Shown here in pieces: positions 1-8,867 of a stretch of 43,330 nt of DNA (positions within the stretch are counted from its first letter, which is position 1; the number at the start of each line of letters is the position of its first letter). The DNA is taken from IMG/VR virus record IMGVR_UViG_3300037847_005116, positions 1-43,330 of that record. One strand, given 5' to 3'. The DNA is from a virus. A program made the position numbers and the translations under genes. Under the pieces are notes generated by a model, which was not told the DNA's origin, made no database searches, and was given only the letters and a program-made list of their open reading frames with translations.

Positions 1-666
1 CGTTGTGATGAAATTTTCAAACTAATGAAGTGGGAGAATCATAAAGACCATGTAGGTTTTGATTGGCTAAAAGAAGGAATTTATTTAGATGATATTCAAA
101 AATACAAAGACAACTGTAAAATGTCTGTGATGGACGAACTAGAAAATATTGGTGGGATTATTGCTAAATCAGAAGAAGAAATGGAAAGAAAAGGACTCTC
201 TTGGTTTGCTAAAGGAGATAACCCCAAGAAATTCTTGTTAGATAAAGACGGTGTTCGCCATGCCGCAGGTGTAGCAGTTTACAAAGGAGATAAGATTCTA
301 ATTGTTGAGCGTTCTCCTGAAGAAGATACAATGATAGGTCTTTGGGAATTTGCAGGTGGTAAAATAGAAGAACTTGATGAGTTTAATGAAGATGGAACTC
401 CTGATGCTGAAAAAGTCTGTATGATTGAAGCAGGTGAAGAACTAGGATTATTCAAGAAACCCTCTTCTAAAGTAGGCGTTCACTTTGATAAGAATATGAC
501 TCCACCAAAGAAATATCACTGCTTTAGAGTAGATGTAGAAGAAGAATGGAATCCTACATTATCTTTTGAGCATAGTGATTACAAGTGGATAACCATTGAA
601 GAACTAAAAGCATACCCCGATAATCAAATGAGCCACCATGTTAGGTTCTTAGCGAGCAAGTTGTGA
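1..666 (+). CDS. Nudix (MutT-like) hydrolase, left end cut by window
   Basis: The reading frame is open to the left edge; the first ATG is at 25 (213 residues), so the true start may lie outside the window. Residues about 78-213 form a Nudix fold: a strand GVAVYKGDKILIVERS, then IGLWEFAGGKIEE, then the catalytic helix ending EAGEELGL. Nudix enzymes hydrolyse nucleoside diphosphates linked to another group; LWEFAGGK is closest to MutT-type nucleotide-pool sanitisers. Two oddities: about a dozen extra residues separate GGKIEE from the EExG helix, and the usual Arg of the REUxEExG box is Ile. The N-terminal 70 residues are not recognised. The stop overlaps the next start, so it is translationally coupled to the HMG-CoA-lyase-like gene. 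The substrate is unknown. Confidence 0.8.
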   Translation, partial: RCDEIFKLMKWENHKDHVGFDWLKEGIYLDDIQKYKDNCKMSVMDELENIGGIIAKSEEEMERKGLSWFAKGDNPKKFLLDKDGVRHAAGVAVYKGDKILIVERSPEEDTMIGLWEFAGGKIEELDEFNEDGTPDAEKVCMIEAGEELGLFKKPSSKVGVHFDKNMTPPKKYHCFRVDVEEEWNPTLSFEHSDYKWITIEELKAYPDNQMSHHVRFLASKL

Positions 667-1556
667 GTATAATGGATATAGAAATTTATGAAGTTGGGCC
701 GAGAGATGGCCTACAGAATAGTAAATTCTCTATGTCTACAAATAATAAAATTAGTTTGATTAAGGAACTATACTATGCAGGTTTAGAAGATATGGAGATT
801 GCTTCATTTGTTCACCCTAAGAGAGTTCCTAATATGGCTGATGCAGAAAAAGTCTTTGAAGCCACAGAAGATTTAGGCGACTTTGGAGTTCTTATTCCTA
901 ACAAGAAAGGATTTGATAGAGCAACAGAAGTAGGAGCAAAAAAGATGAATGTATTTTTTTCTGTTTCTAAGGAATTCAATAAAAGAAATCTTAACATGAG
1001 CCTACAAGATAAGTTTGAAGAATTAGATGAAATGCTAATAGACATAGATAGAAAAAATGTAAGAGCATATATTTCCTGTGCTTTCGGTTGTCCTTTTGAA
1101 GGCAAACCACAAGAACATTCTCTCAAAGATGCTATGTTAAAAGCAGACTACTTGGCTGAAACAGTTGTATTATGTGATACAATAGGAGTCGCACACCCTA
1201 CACAAATGGTTCAGACTCTAGAATTAACTAGAGGATTGAATGCTGATATTGCTTTACATCTTCATGAGAATCCAAAGATAAGAAGAAATATTTTTGATAA
1301 TGTAAAAGTGGCGGCTGAATGGGGAATCACTAAATTTGATTCAAGCATTAATGGATTAGGGGGTTGTCCTTTCATACCTAATAGTGGCAGTAATCTTTCT
1401 ACTAATCAATTAATTCATTGGGCGGATAATAATGGATATGAAACTAATGTGGATATAAGCAGTTTAGATTATGCTACTCAGTTAGTTAGAAACTTAGAGC
1501 GTGGCGTTGCCGTTCCCGAAGCATTCATAACAGAAGCCAAGCCTGTTGCGGAATAG
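663..1556 (+). CDS. HMG-CoA lyase-like DRE-TIM enzyme
   Basis: This 297-residue protein is about the length of 3-hydroxy-3-methylglutaryl-CoA lyases, which cleave HMG-CoA to acetoacetate and acetyl-CoA. Family landmarks are present: YEVGPRDGLQN (catalytic R14, D15), a metal-binding HxH (H199, H201), and GLGGCPF with C235, followed by the N244 loop. These fit HMG-CoA lyase better than homocitrate or isopropylmalate synthases, which start with TLRDGxQ. The residues after HxH (ENPK) differ from the usual HDTYG, so the substrate may have changed. The start is GTG 663, overlapping the upstream stop, or ATG 672. It lies between a Nudix gene and the portal gene, a typical place for a viral auxiliary metabolic gene. 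Depleting HMG-CoA, the precursor of archaeal isoprenoid lipids, is a hypothesis only. Confidence 0.8.
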   Translation: MSIMDIEIYEVGPRDGLQNSKFSMSTNNKISLIKELYYAGLEDMEIASFVHPKRVPNMADAEKVFEATEDLGDFGVLIPNKKGFDRATEVGAKKMNVFFSVSKEFNKRNLNMSLQDKFEELDEMLIDIDRKNVRAYISCAFGCPFEGKPQEHSLKDAMLKADYLAETVVLCDTIGVAHPTQMVQTLELTRGLNADIALHLHENPKIRRNIFDNVKVAAEWGITKFDSSINGLGGCPFIPNSGSNLSTNQLIHWADNNGYETNVDISSLDYATQLVRNLERGVAVPEAFITEAKPVAE

Positions 1557-1568
1557 GGGTGTTAGTCT

Positions 1569-3206
1569 ATGGTTGAGGAAAGAAGACGATTTAGCGTAAG
1601 AAACCTGTTTAGGCGTTCTACTCCCAAACCTGCCGATAGAAAAATCTTCAACATAGGCATTCAGGAAAGGCAACAAGCAAACCTAATGACTGCTCCGATT
1701 ATCTATCATTTAGTTAATCAGTCTGTTATTGCTAGGACTTGTATTACTCAACTTAAACAGGAAATTTTCCGTAGAGGATATGTTTGGGAAAAGGCATACG
1801 AAGCAAGATGTAATAATTGTGGAAAGGAACACCAAAGGCCTGTTTCGGAATGTTCTAGATGTGGTTCTACTGACTTAAGAACTCCTGATGTAAAGCAACT
1901 AGAATATGCTGAAAAATTTATAGAGGGTTATGTCAATAAGGCTGAACAACTATTCATTGATGTTCTTAGAGAACTTGAAGATGATTTGAATATCATGGAC
2001 GATGCCTATATTGTTCTAGTCAAAGAATATTTTATTGATGGTAATGGTAAAATTAGAATGCATAGAATCAAGGAAGTCTATAGAGGCGACCCCGTGACAA
2101 TGGCTATTTACACCGATGAGTTAGGACAAAGAGGAACAAAGGGATTTACTTGTGTCAATCATAGAGGTATGTTATCAACAGAACCTCATGATAACTGCGA
2201 AGAATGCGGGGCAAATCTATTTCCTGTTCATTATGTAAATAGAGTAAATGGCCAAGACCAATACTTCCTCAAGGGAGAAGTCTTACATTTTAGTAAATAT
2301 AATCCTTCTAGATTGTATGGTCTTTCTCCAATTATTACTCTTTACAATAACATAATGACACTAATTGCTATGGAGAATTATGTCAATTCTTCATACACAA
2401 AGAGTCGTATGCCAAAGGGATTGTTGGCTGTTCAAACTCGCAACATGGAATCCATGAAATCTTTTTGGAGAGCAGTTAAAGAAAAGATGGAACAAGACCC
2501 GCACTTTATTCCTGTTATGGGTATTGAAGCCGAGAACGGTAAGGGTGCAGTTGAATGGATTAAGTTCATGGATAGTCTAAAAGAAATGGATTATGTTTCT
2601 GTTAAAGATGATTTAAGAGATAGGATTTCAGCGTTTTATGGTGTAAGTAAAGTCTTCATGGCTGATAATACTACAAGCGGTGGATTAAACAATGAAGGTA
2701 TGCAAATTCTTGTCACCAATAGAGCCGTTCAAATGGCACAAAATGTTTACAATAATTATGTATTCCCATTCCTAATTAAGCAATTTGGAATTACTGATTG
2801 GAACTTAAAACTCCCACCAAGCGAAGAAGAAGATGAAATAGCGGTATTAAGAAAGAGAGAGATTGAAGTTAATATTGCGGCTTCTACTAAAAATTTAGGA
2901 TTTGAAGTTGATATGGACGAAGATGGCCAATTTACTTTTAAGAAACCTGAACCACAAGAACCAAAAGAAGGCGAATCTTCTCAAGAAGGGGAAAAAGTTG
3001 AATTAGACCCATACGCAGGAACTAATATAGACGCATCTCAAATGGGTCAAATGCAAGAACAAATGATGAGCAAACCACAAGCAAATCCAGCAACAACAAG
3101 AAATAAACCATCTATGAATCAAGGGCCGGATAAAAGATTAACAGGATTACCACTAGAAGCAGGAAATCAAAATAATGACAAAAGAACAGAAAGGAGAGTC
3201 GGTTAA
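1569..3206 (+). CDS. Portal protein with two zinc-finger insertions
   Basis: This 545-residue protein has the layout of an HK97/PBSX-type portal, the dodecameric ring through which DNA is packaged. Support comes from an N-terminal helix with VIARTCITQLKQEIFRRGY, a central LHFSKYNPSRLYGLSPI stretch, and the crown helix near ISAFYGVSKVFM. The C-terminus (residues about 460-545) is low-complexity and rich in Gln, Pro, Glu and Asn. Two cysteine clusters are inserted in the stem/wing region: C81-x2-C84 with C95-x2-C98, and C185-x2-H188 with C200-x2-C203. They look like zinc ribbons, which is unusual for portals. It is the first morphogenesis gene in the window; TerL is expected further left. ATG 1569 follows GGTGT. 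Confidence 0.85.
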   Translation: MVEERRRFSVRNLFRRSTPKPADRKIFNIGIQERQQANLMTAPIIYHLVNQSVIARTCITQLKQEIFRRGYVWEKAYEARCNNCGKEHQRPVSECSRCGSTDLRTPDVKQLEYAEKFIEGYVNKAEQLFIDVLRELEDDLNIMDDAYIVLVKEYFIDGNGKIRMHRIKEVYRGDPVTMAIYTDELGQRGTKGFTCVNHRGMLSTEPHDNCEECGANLFPVHYVNRVNGQDQYFLKGEVLHFSKYNPSRLYGLSPIITLYNNIMTLIAMENYVNSSYTKSRMPKGLLAVQTRNMESMKSFWRAVKEKMEQDPHFIPVMGIEAENGKGAVEWIKFMDSLKEMDYVSVKDDLRDRISAFYGVSKVFMADNTTSGGLNNEGMQILVTNRAVQMAQNVYNNYVFPFLIKQFGITDWNLKLPPSEEEDEIAVLRKREIEVNIAASTKNLGFEVDMDEDGQFTFKKPEPQEPKEGESSQEGEKVELDPYAGTNIDASQMGQMQEQMMSKPQANPATTRNKPSMNQGPDKRLTGLPLEAGNQNNDKRTERRVG

Positions 3207-3207
3207 T

Positions 3208-3432
3208 ATGACAGAAGACAGTAGACAAAAAGAAATTAGACTAAGAAAAGAATTAGCGCAAGTCAAGGCACTTAACGCAAATAAAGATTCAAAAGTAAGA
3301 AAAACAAAGGATATGTCATTGGGAGGATTACCTCCTGATACTTCTCATAAAGCAATTCCATCAACTGCTAGTCCTGATGTAGTTTTACTTCCTCCTATGA
3401 AAAGAAAGAAGAAAGAGAACATTCCATTTTAA
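3208..3432 (+). CDS. Small basic protein after portal
   Basis: This 74-residue protein starts at ATG 3208, behind AGGAG. An alternative ATG at 3175 lies inside the portal gene and would add 11 residues. The N-terminal half is a charged helix (RQKEIRLRKELAQVKAL). The rest is disordered, with a GGLPPDTSHK segment and a basic tail MKRKKKENIPF. It is not recognised. Its position between portal and other head genes suggests a minor head or assembly protein. Confidence 0.6.
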   Translation: MTEDSRQKEIRLRKELAQVKALNANKDSKVRKTKDMSLGGLPPDTSHKAIPSTASPDVVLLPPMKRKKKENIPF

Positions 3433-3441
3433 GGTGATTAA

Positions 3442-5184
3442 ATGTTATTTGAATTATCTAAAAATAAATCCTTGAAGGCTATTCTTTTGAAGGCTGATTT
3501 AGATAATGATACTATGGCATTAGTTAAATCAGATGCATCTATTTCTGAAATAAAAGATTCTCTTATAGAAAACATTAGCCCTGAAAATATTGTTTCTTAC
3601 AGGAAATATATTGCTAAAGCAGAAGATGAATTTAGAGAAGAAGAAGAACTTGATGCTGAAAGAGCAGAACAAATGTCAGAAGCGGAACAAGCCGCACAAA
3701 ATCCAGAAGAAAGAGAAAGAGATGATACTTCTGCTGAACAAGCAGGAGATTTGTCTGCTGACTTAGAAGATAAACCAAAAACTAGAACTTCTAAAGATAA
3801 AGAATATTCTAAATTCAATAGAGAAATAAAAAAGATTGAGAAGTATCTAAAGGCTACAAAGGCTATGGTAGAGAATGTTCAAGGAAGAAGGGATAATGAA
3901 GAACCATCAGGATATTCCTTTGAAGGACAAAACGCATACGCTAATACTTTTAACTCACAGGCGGAATCCAATTCTTATCTTAATCTAATGAAACTTCTTG
4001 AGAAAGAACCTACTTATCTATCTAATAAATATAGAAAGCACTACAATGCCGCAGGTAATTTCATGATAAATGCTACTTCTGACAAAGAAGGCTCAGGTAG
4101 AGAAATCAATATTTCTGAATTAACTCAAGAGTTGATAAATACATATGATGCTAATTTGACAGGTTCAGATATGACACTCAAACAGGCTTTTATTCGCTTA
4201 CATACTAATACATGGAAGAGGCAACCTACCGCATACAAAAATATTGGAAGATACAAAAAGGATATTCAAAGGGCTATTGCTAGAGTAAGAGATATGCCTA
4301 TTCCTGATGAAGACCAAGAAAAAGCAGTTAAGACTCTCAATAGAATAAGAAAGCATACTGATAGTTTAGTCCCTAAATTGGAATACATTGGAGAAGTTAT
4401 TATTGAATTAGAATCCATACAAGAACAAGGGGAAGAAAAAATAATTGCTAGAAAGGTGCAAAAACTTGTTGATGCTGTTAAAACACTAAGCGAAACTAAG
4501 GTTTCTAATATACAAGAAGACTCCGAACTAGGTAAAAAACTTAGAGCAATCAATCAAGATTTAATTGATATTAGAAATAATCCTAGTAAATATATTGAAG
4601 AAGCCACTAGAGAATTAGCGGAAGATATTGATATTGAAAGAGTCAAACTTGAAAAGGTCATTGGAGAAATTGATAGAGTTGTTCAATATCAGCCTGAACT
4701 ACAAAGACTTACTGAATTATTTTATAGAATGTCTAGAAGGTCTACAAGACCCGAAGGAAATACTCTTGCTGAAAGAAGACAAATTAAGGAATTAGTAGAA
4801 AGAAGGGATAGTCAAGTCAAAAGATATTTTCAAAGAGTAGTTAGGTATCTAAATACCATTGATACTAAAACAAAGAAAATGTCAAGCATTATTGATACTC
4901 TTGATGAAAGAGAAGCGGAAGAATTCATGGATTGGATTAGCGGTGAAGCAGGACAAAGACCTGCTAGAACAACTCAAATAGCGATTGAAGGAATTGAACT
5001 AATAGAAGGGCTAGATACTTTCAATAATAGTGATATTAGAACTCTTGATAGGCTAGGAGCAGAAATAGAAACTGCCTATGAAAATGTTGAACAATTTACA
5101 AATTCTTTAGAAAGAGAAATGGGAAGACAAATTATTCGTGATGATAGAACAGACGAATATAGACTAGTGGAGGGAAGAAGATGA
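3442..5184 (+). CDS. Large coiled-coil head-module protein, unknown
   Basis: This 580-residue protein is predicted almost entirely helical and highly charged. Residues about 50-130 are an acidic, Ala/Glu/Gln-rich stretch (AERAEQMSEAEQAAQNPEERE), followed by long Lys/Glu/Arg-rich helices to the end. There is no signal peptide, membrane segment or catalytic motif. The family is not recognised. The position just after the portal fits a virion-internal or ejected protein, or an assembly factor. ATG 3442 follows AAGGTGATTAA, the GGTGA Shine-Dalgarno form common in this window. Its stop overlaps the next start (ATGA). Confidence 0.6.
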   Translation: MLFELSKNKSLKAILLKADLDNDTMALVKSDASISEIKDSLIENISPENIVSYRKYIAKAEDEFREEEELDAERAEQMSEAEQAAQNPEERERDDTSAEQAGDLSADLEDKPKTRTSKDKEYSKFNREIKKIEKYLKATKAMVENVQGRRDNEEPSGYSFEGQNAYANTFNSQAESNSYLNLMKLLEKEPTYLSNKYRKHYNAAGNFMINATSDKEGSGREINISELTQELINTYDANLTGSDMTLKQAFIRLHTNTWKRQPTAYKNIGRYKKDIQRAIARVRDMPIPDEDQEKAVKTLNRIRKHTDSLVPKLEYIGEVIIELESIQEQGEEKIIARKVQKLVDAVKTLSETKVSNIQEDSELGKKLRAINQDLIDIRNNPSKYIEEATRELAEDIDIERVKLEKVIGEIDRVVQYQPELQRLTELFYRMSRRSTRPEGNTLAERRQIKELVERRDSQVKRYFQRVVRYLNTIDTKTKKMSSIIDTLDEREAEEFMDWISGEAGQRPARTTQIAIEGIELIEGLDTFNNSDIRTLDRLGAEIETAYENVEQFTNSLEREMGRQIIRDDRTDEYRLVEGRR

Positions 5185-5534
5185 CATGGGATTTTTATGA
5201 AGATGGAAGAGAAATTTCTTTCAAGAAAGAAGACAAAGCCCCTAAAGAAATACTAGATTCTTTAGATGCAAAGCAAAAAAAGCGGCTAAAGAAAACACTT
5301 CAAGCATCTGAACCCACAGAATTTTTTGGTCAAGACTTTACTAAACTAGGAGAACTTATCTCTATGATGAAAGATTTAGACTTGACTAAATCAGATAAGA
5401 AACTAAACAAAAAGATGAAGTCTATGGACGAGCGCAACATTGATATTGTCGCTACGGCTACGAAACTTCGTAAGGAGTATGAATTACTTTACCGTCAATT
5501 ATATGATTTAGTATATCCAAAGAAAAAGAAGTGA
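5181..5534 (+). CDS. Unknown 117-residue helical protein
   Basis: The start overlaps the upstream stop by 4 nt, implying translational coupling. The protein is Lys-rich and helical, starts MTWDFYEDGREISF, and ends in a basic YPKKKK tail. No motif is recognised. It belongs to a run of four small or unknown genes between portal and ligase, probably assembly or minor virion proteins. Confidence 0.55.
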   Translation: MTWDFYEDGREISFKKEDKAPKEILDSLDAKQKKRLKKTLQASEPTEFFGQDFTKLGELISMMKDLDLTKSDKKLNKKMKSMDERNIDIVATATKLRKEYELLYRQLYDLVYPKKKK

Positions 5535-5539
5535 TATTT

Positions 5540-5779
5540 ATGACAGAAGAAAAAACGATTAATGAAGAAATGCTTGAGATTGTAAAGGCTTTGTCCGATA
5601 AGGTTGAAGCATTAGAGAAGATGATGTATGCTAAAGATAGCCTACTAATGAAAGCAGGTTTGGTAGTGGCTGAAAGCCCAACTCCATCAATGGATAATTC
5701 TAGTGGTGGAATTACTGATGTATCTAATATGGATTGGTCTGAAATTCATAAGATGGTAGAAAGAGCAGGAGGAAACTAA
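5540..5779 (+). CDS. Small protein with scaffold-like C-terminal MDWSEIHKM motif
   Basis: This 79-residue protein starts at ATG 5540, behind AAGTGAT; a GTG at 5531 overlaps the previous stop and is less likely. Residues about 1-35 form an acidic helix (EEMLEIVKALSDKVEALEKMM). A flexible Ser/Pro/Gly linker leads to the C-terminus, NMDWSEIHKMVERAGGN. The protease-scaffold at 8868-10058 ends EMDWSDIHKMAGGFN, which is nearly the same. Shared C-termini are known for herpesvirus protease-scaffold and scaffold proteins, where the tail binds the capsid protein. By analogy this may be a short scaffold or assembly cofactor (inference). Confidence 0.7.
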   Translation: MTEEKTINEEMLEIVKALSDKVEALEKMMYAKDSLLMKAGLVVAESPTPSMDNSSGGITDVSNMDWSEIHKMVERAGGN

Positions 5780-5780
5780 T

Positions 5781-6296
5781 ATGCCTGAAAGAGTAACGAA
5801 AGAAGAAAGAATCATTAGCATGGTTATTGAAAAAGCAAGAGAGGCAAAAGAGATTCTATACCAATCAATGTATGATGGTAATGTTTTCCCTATGGAAGAT
5901 GAAAGCGAAGCCGTAAAGGTAAAGCGTCCAAAGGCTGAAAACGATAAAATCAAAATCAAAAACAATGAAGGCACTCATTCAGGCTATGGTCTAGCAGGTG
6001 AAGTAACTGAATTTAAGAAAGCAGTTGCTATTCTAAAACAAATCCTAGAATCCGATTATGATGATAACCCTGTATTGAATAGAGAAAGGGCTGATAAAGC
6101 AAAGAAAGAAATGGAGTCTGCATTAAAAGAATTAGATATGATGCGACAAGACTACGAACAAGGTAAATTAGATGAAGTTAAGTTTATTCAAGGAGCGCAA
6201 GAAAGACTCCGTGAAGCAACAAAGAATATGCAAATCACAGAAGATGCAAAAAACAAACCTGTTCCACTTCTTCCAAAGACTCAACAATACCGCTAA
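5781..6296 (+). CDS. Unknown 171-residue helical protein
   Basis: ATG 5781 lies 9 nt after GGAGG. The protein is charged and helical, with a central G-rich break (THSGYGLAGE) followed by a long helix rich in Lys, Glu and Met. The last 20 residues are Pro/Gln-rich. There are no cysteines, membrane spans or known motifs. It is co-directional with and tightly spaced to its neighbours, so it is likely part of the head assembly operon. Confidence 0.55.
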   Translation: MPERVTKEERIISMVIEKAREAKEILYQSMYDGNVFPMEDESEAVKVKRPKAENDKIKIKNNEGTHSGYGLAGEVTEFKKAVAILKQILESDYDDNPVLNRERADKAKKEMESALKELDMMRQDYEQGKLDEVKFIQGAQERLREATKNMQITEDAKNKPVPLLPKTQQYR

Positions 6297-6309
6297 GTAG
6301 GTGGTATCG

Positions 6310-8823
6310 TTGAAGTTGGCTAATATTGAAAAAGACAAAATGCCCTCAGAAGAAATTTTGAGGCTATTTGAAAAAACAAGAGTAGCCTATCTTTCTGCTA
6401 GAACAGACCCCGAAGAATACGGGGGTCGTTGGAGAAATGCAGTTGAAATGATTAGAGAATCTTATGGTGAATTAGATGCCGCAGGTAAAGAAATGAAAAA
6501 TTTCATTGACGAAGACCTTGTAGATTCTAAAGAAGCAAAAGACCCTAAAAGCCCACAGGCTAAGTCATTATATGAGGGAATTAAAACTCTAAGGTATAAA
6601 TCAGATTTAGTTGAAGACCCATTCGCTAAAAGATTTAAAGGGAGTGTCTTAGAGGAATTAATGTCTAATCCAGAAACGATGATGAAATTCGTGCATTATG
6701 CTTTAAGAAACGATAATAAAGCACTTTCTCCTGAACTATTAGCAATCAAAGACATAGAAAAAGACGATATTACGGAGGGTCTTGAGGGTCTTGACCTAGA
6801 ATCGGACGATATTTCCCTCTACATTATTGAGCATTATGGAGATGGAAAAGACTCAAAGAAGGTTGAGAAGAAAGTCAAGGCCGCTATGGAAATGCTTGAC
6901 CTCTTGCTTTTGTCAAGGCATAGTGAAGAATATGTTGAGGACTTGAAAGACATTGAACAGAAGTCCGACTTCCAAAAGACCGACAAGAAAAAGGCTGAAT
7001 CTGATTTTATTATTCCTAACAAACCAATGTATCGTATCTTTGACATAGAAGATATGAAAGAATTGAAAGGATTTAGTGGGACTTGGATTGTTCAAGAAAA
7101 ATACGATGGAATGAGAATTCAACTACATAAGATAGACAACAATATCAAAGTGTTTTCCTATAATGAAAAAGACATTACAGACAAATGTAAAGAACAAGTT
7201 GAAGAACTAAAAGAAAAGAAATATGGAGATTGTATTCTTGACGGTGAATTGATTTTGTTTGATGGTGATGAGCCATTACATAGAGCAGATACTATTGCTC
7301 ATGTGTTTAAAGGAAAATATCCTGATGCTAAACTAAGGTGTCATGTGTTTGATATTATGCGACATAATGATGAAAACTTATTAGATGAACCACTAGAAAA
7401 AAGAATCACTACTCTCTTTAACAATTATTCTTCTCATTCTACTGATGCTATCAATTTCCCCTCTAAGAAAGATACAAGAGAAGCCGATAATCTAGAAGAC
7501 ATTGAAGAATATTCTAAGAAGATAATGGAGATGCCTACTTCTGAAGGTGTAGTTATCAAAGATATTACTTCTACTTACTATGTCGGAACTAGAAAGAATC
7601 CAAAGTGGGTTAAGTGGAAGAAGTTTGTAGATTTAGATGTAGTTGTCTTAGATAAGAAAAAGACCAAGAGTAATTTATTTTCTTATACTGTCGGTGTTGA
7701 TATTGGAGCAACAGATAAAGAAGGAAAATACATCAAAGAAGTAGATGGTAAAAAATTCATGGAAGTGGGTAAGGCACTGAATACTAAAATTAATGTTGAT
7801 GTGGGCGATATTATTAGAGTTAAGGTTGATGAAGTAAAAAGAACAGGAGATAGATATACTTTGTATTCAGCAAAAGTTATAGAAGTTCCTGAAGTTGATA
7901 TGCCTGATAAAGAAATAACACTAGAGTTGCTTTCACAAGATACAAAGAAATCACTCAACTACGATGTTAAAGCATTAGAAAAAGGAATATCTATCACAGA
8001 TTATATTCATGGGGAAACTAATATTATCATAAAGTCAGACATGGACGGGTTCACTATCTATGGGTTTGAGAAAGATAACCTAATGTCAAAGAATGCTCTC
8101 AAGGATTTAGATATGTGGAAGTCTAAGGCCGAAGAAATCATGAAGACAAAACAATCTGAACTAACTGTTGCTATCTTTAATCTATTAAGAGATAAAAATG
8201 GTTTAACTCCAAAAGCCCTACATAATCTACTAGTCAAAGAAAGACCATCATTGTATGAAGATGTATTGGAATCAGAATATTCTAAACTAAAAGAGTGGGC
8301 TGAAAATAGAGAAGGTATTTCGTTTGATGATAATAAGTTAATCGCTGATAGTGATAAGATATATCAGGAAGATGAAATTAAAAAATACAAAACTCCTGAT
8401 GAATACAGAAAGGGCGAATTCAAGATTTACGCTAGAAAAGACGACCTAATCAACATAGTCATGAAGTTAGGTGATGAAACTATTAATTGGTTAGTTGATA
8501 TTGAAAGTGATGAAGAGTTGTTTGATTTGTTTGGTAAAGCAGGTAAATATCCTGCTCAAGTAGCAAACAACTTTGAAAGAGAAAAGGTGATTGATAGCGG
8601 AGAAGTTGAATTAGGTGTTCAAAGGCATGGCTATCATGAATACTTCCTTAAAGGAAATAAGTTTGAAACTAAACTGCATATCCGTGTAGTTCCTGTTAAA
8701 GGCCAAAAGATGTGGTTGGCTTGGACGGGATATAAGCAAGAACCTGCTGATAAAGAATCAGATAAAGGAGTATGGAACATATATGAAGATAGGTTCAAGG
8801 ATAAGGAAATACCGTCTAATTAG
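6310..8823 (+). CDS. ATP-dependent DNA ligase with long terminal extensions
   Basis: This protein of about 837 residues starts at TTG 6310, 5 nt after AGGTGG; GTG 6301 is the alternative. Counting from 6301, residues about 255-445 hold the adenylation domain: motif I EKYDGMR with the AMP-accepting K267, motif III LDGELILFDG, motif IV EGVVIK, and motif V KWVKWKK. An OB-fold domain follows to about 540. The enzyme would seal nicks in duplex DNA. The N-terminal 230 residues and the C-terminal 280 residues are not recognised. Viral ligases usually sit with replication genes; this one lies between portal and protease in the head operon, so a packaging or maturation role is possible. Confidence 0.88.
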   Translation: MKLANIEKDKMPSEEILRLFEKTRVAYLSARTDPEEYGGRWRNAVEMIRESYGELDAAGKEMKNFIDEDLVDSKEAKDPKSPQAKSLYEGIKTLRYKSDLVEDPFAKRFKGSVLEELMSNPETMMKFVHYALRNDNKALSPELLAIKDIEKDDITEGLEGLDLESDDISLYIIEHYGDGKDSKKVEKKVKAAMEMLDLLLLSRHSEEYVEDLKDIEQKSDFQKTDKKKAESDFIIPNKPMYRIFDIEDMKELKGFSGTWIVQEKYDGMRIQLHKIDNNIKVFSYNEKDITDKCKEQVEELKEKKYGDCILDGELILFDGDEPLHRADTIAHVFKGKYPDAKLRCHVFDIMRHNDENLLDEPLEKRITTLFNNYSSHSTDAINFPSKKDTREADNLEDIEEYSKKIMEMPTSEGVVIKDITSTYYVGTRKNPKWVKWKKFVDLDVVVLDKKKTKSNLFSYTVGVDIGATDKEGKYIKEVDGKKFMEVGKALNTKINVDVGDIIRVKVDEVKRTGDRYTLYSAKVIEVPEVDMPDKEITLELLSQDTKKSLNYDVKALEKGISITDYIHGETNIIIKSDMDGFTIYGFEKDNLMSKNALKDLDMWKSKAEEIMKTKQSELTVAIFNLLRDKNGLTPKALHNLLVKERPSLYEDVLESEYSKLKEWAENREGISFDDNKLIADSDKIYQEDEIKKYKTPDEYRKGEFKIYARKDDLINIVMKLGDETINWLVDIESDEELFDLFGKAGKYPAQVANNFEREKVIDSGEVELGVQRHGYHEYFLKGNKFETKLHIRVVPVKGQKMWLAWTGYKQEPADKESDKGVWNIYEDRFKDKEIPSN

Positions 8824-8867
8824 TGTGTTCTTTATATAGTGGAATTGTAAAGGGAGAGTTGAGGAGA

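Noticed and set aside
8823-8867. Upstream GTG start of the protease gene
   Set aside because: The extra residues (CSLYSGIVKGELRR) do not fit the family and overlap the ligase stop; ATG 8868 has a purine-rich site in front.
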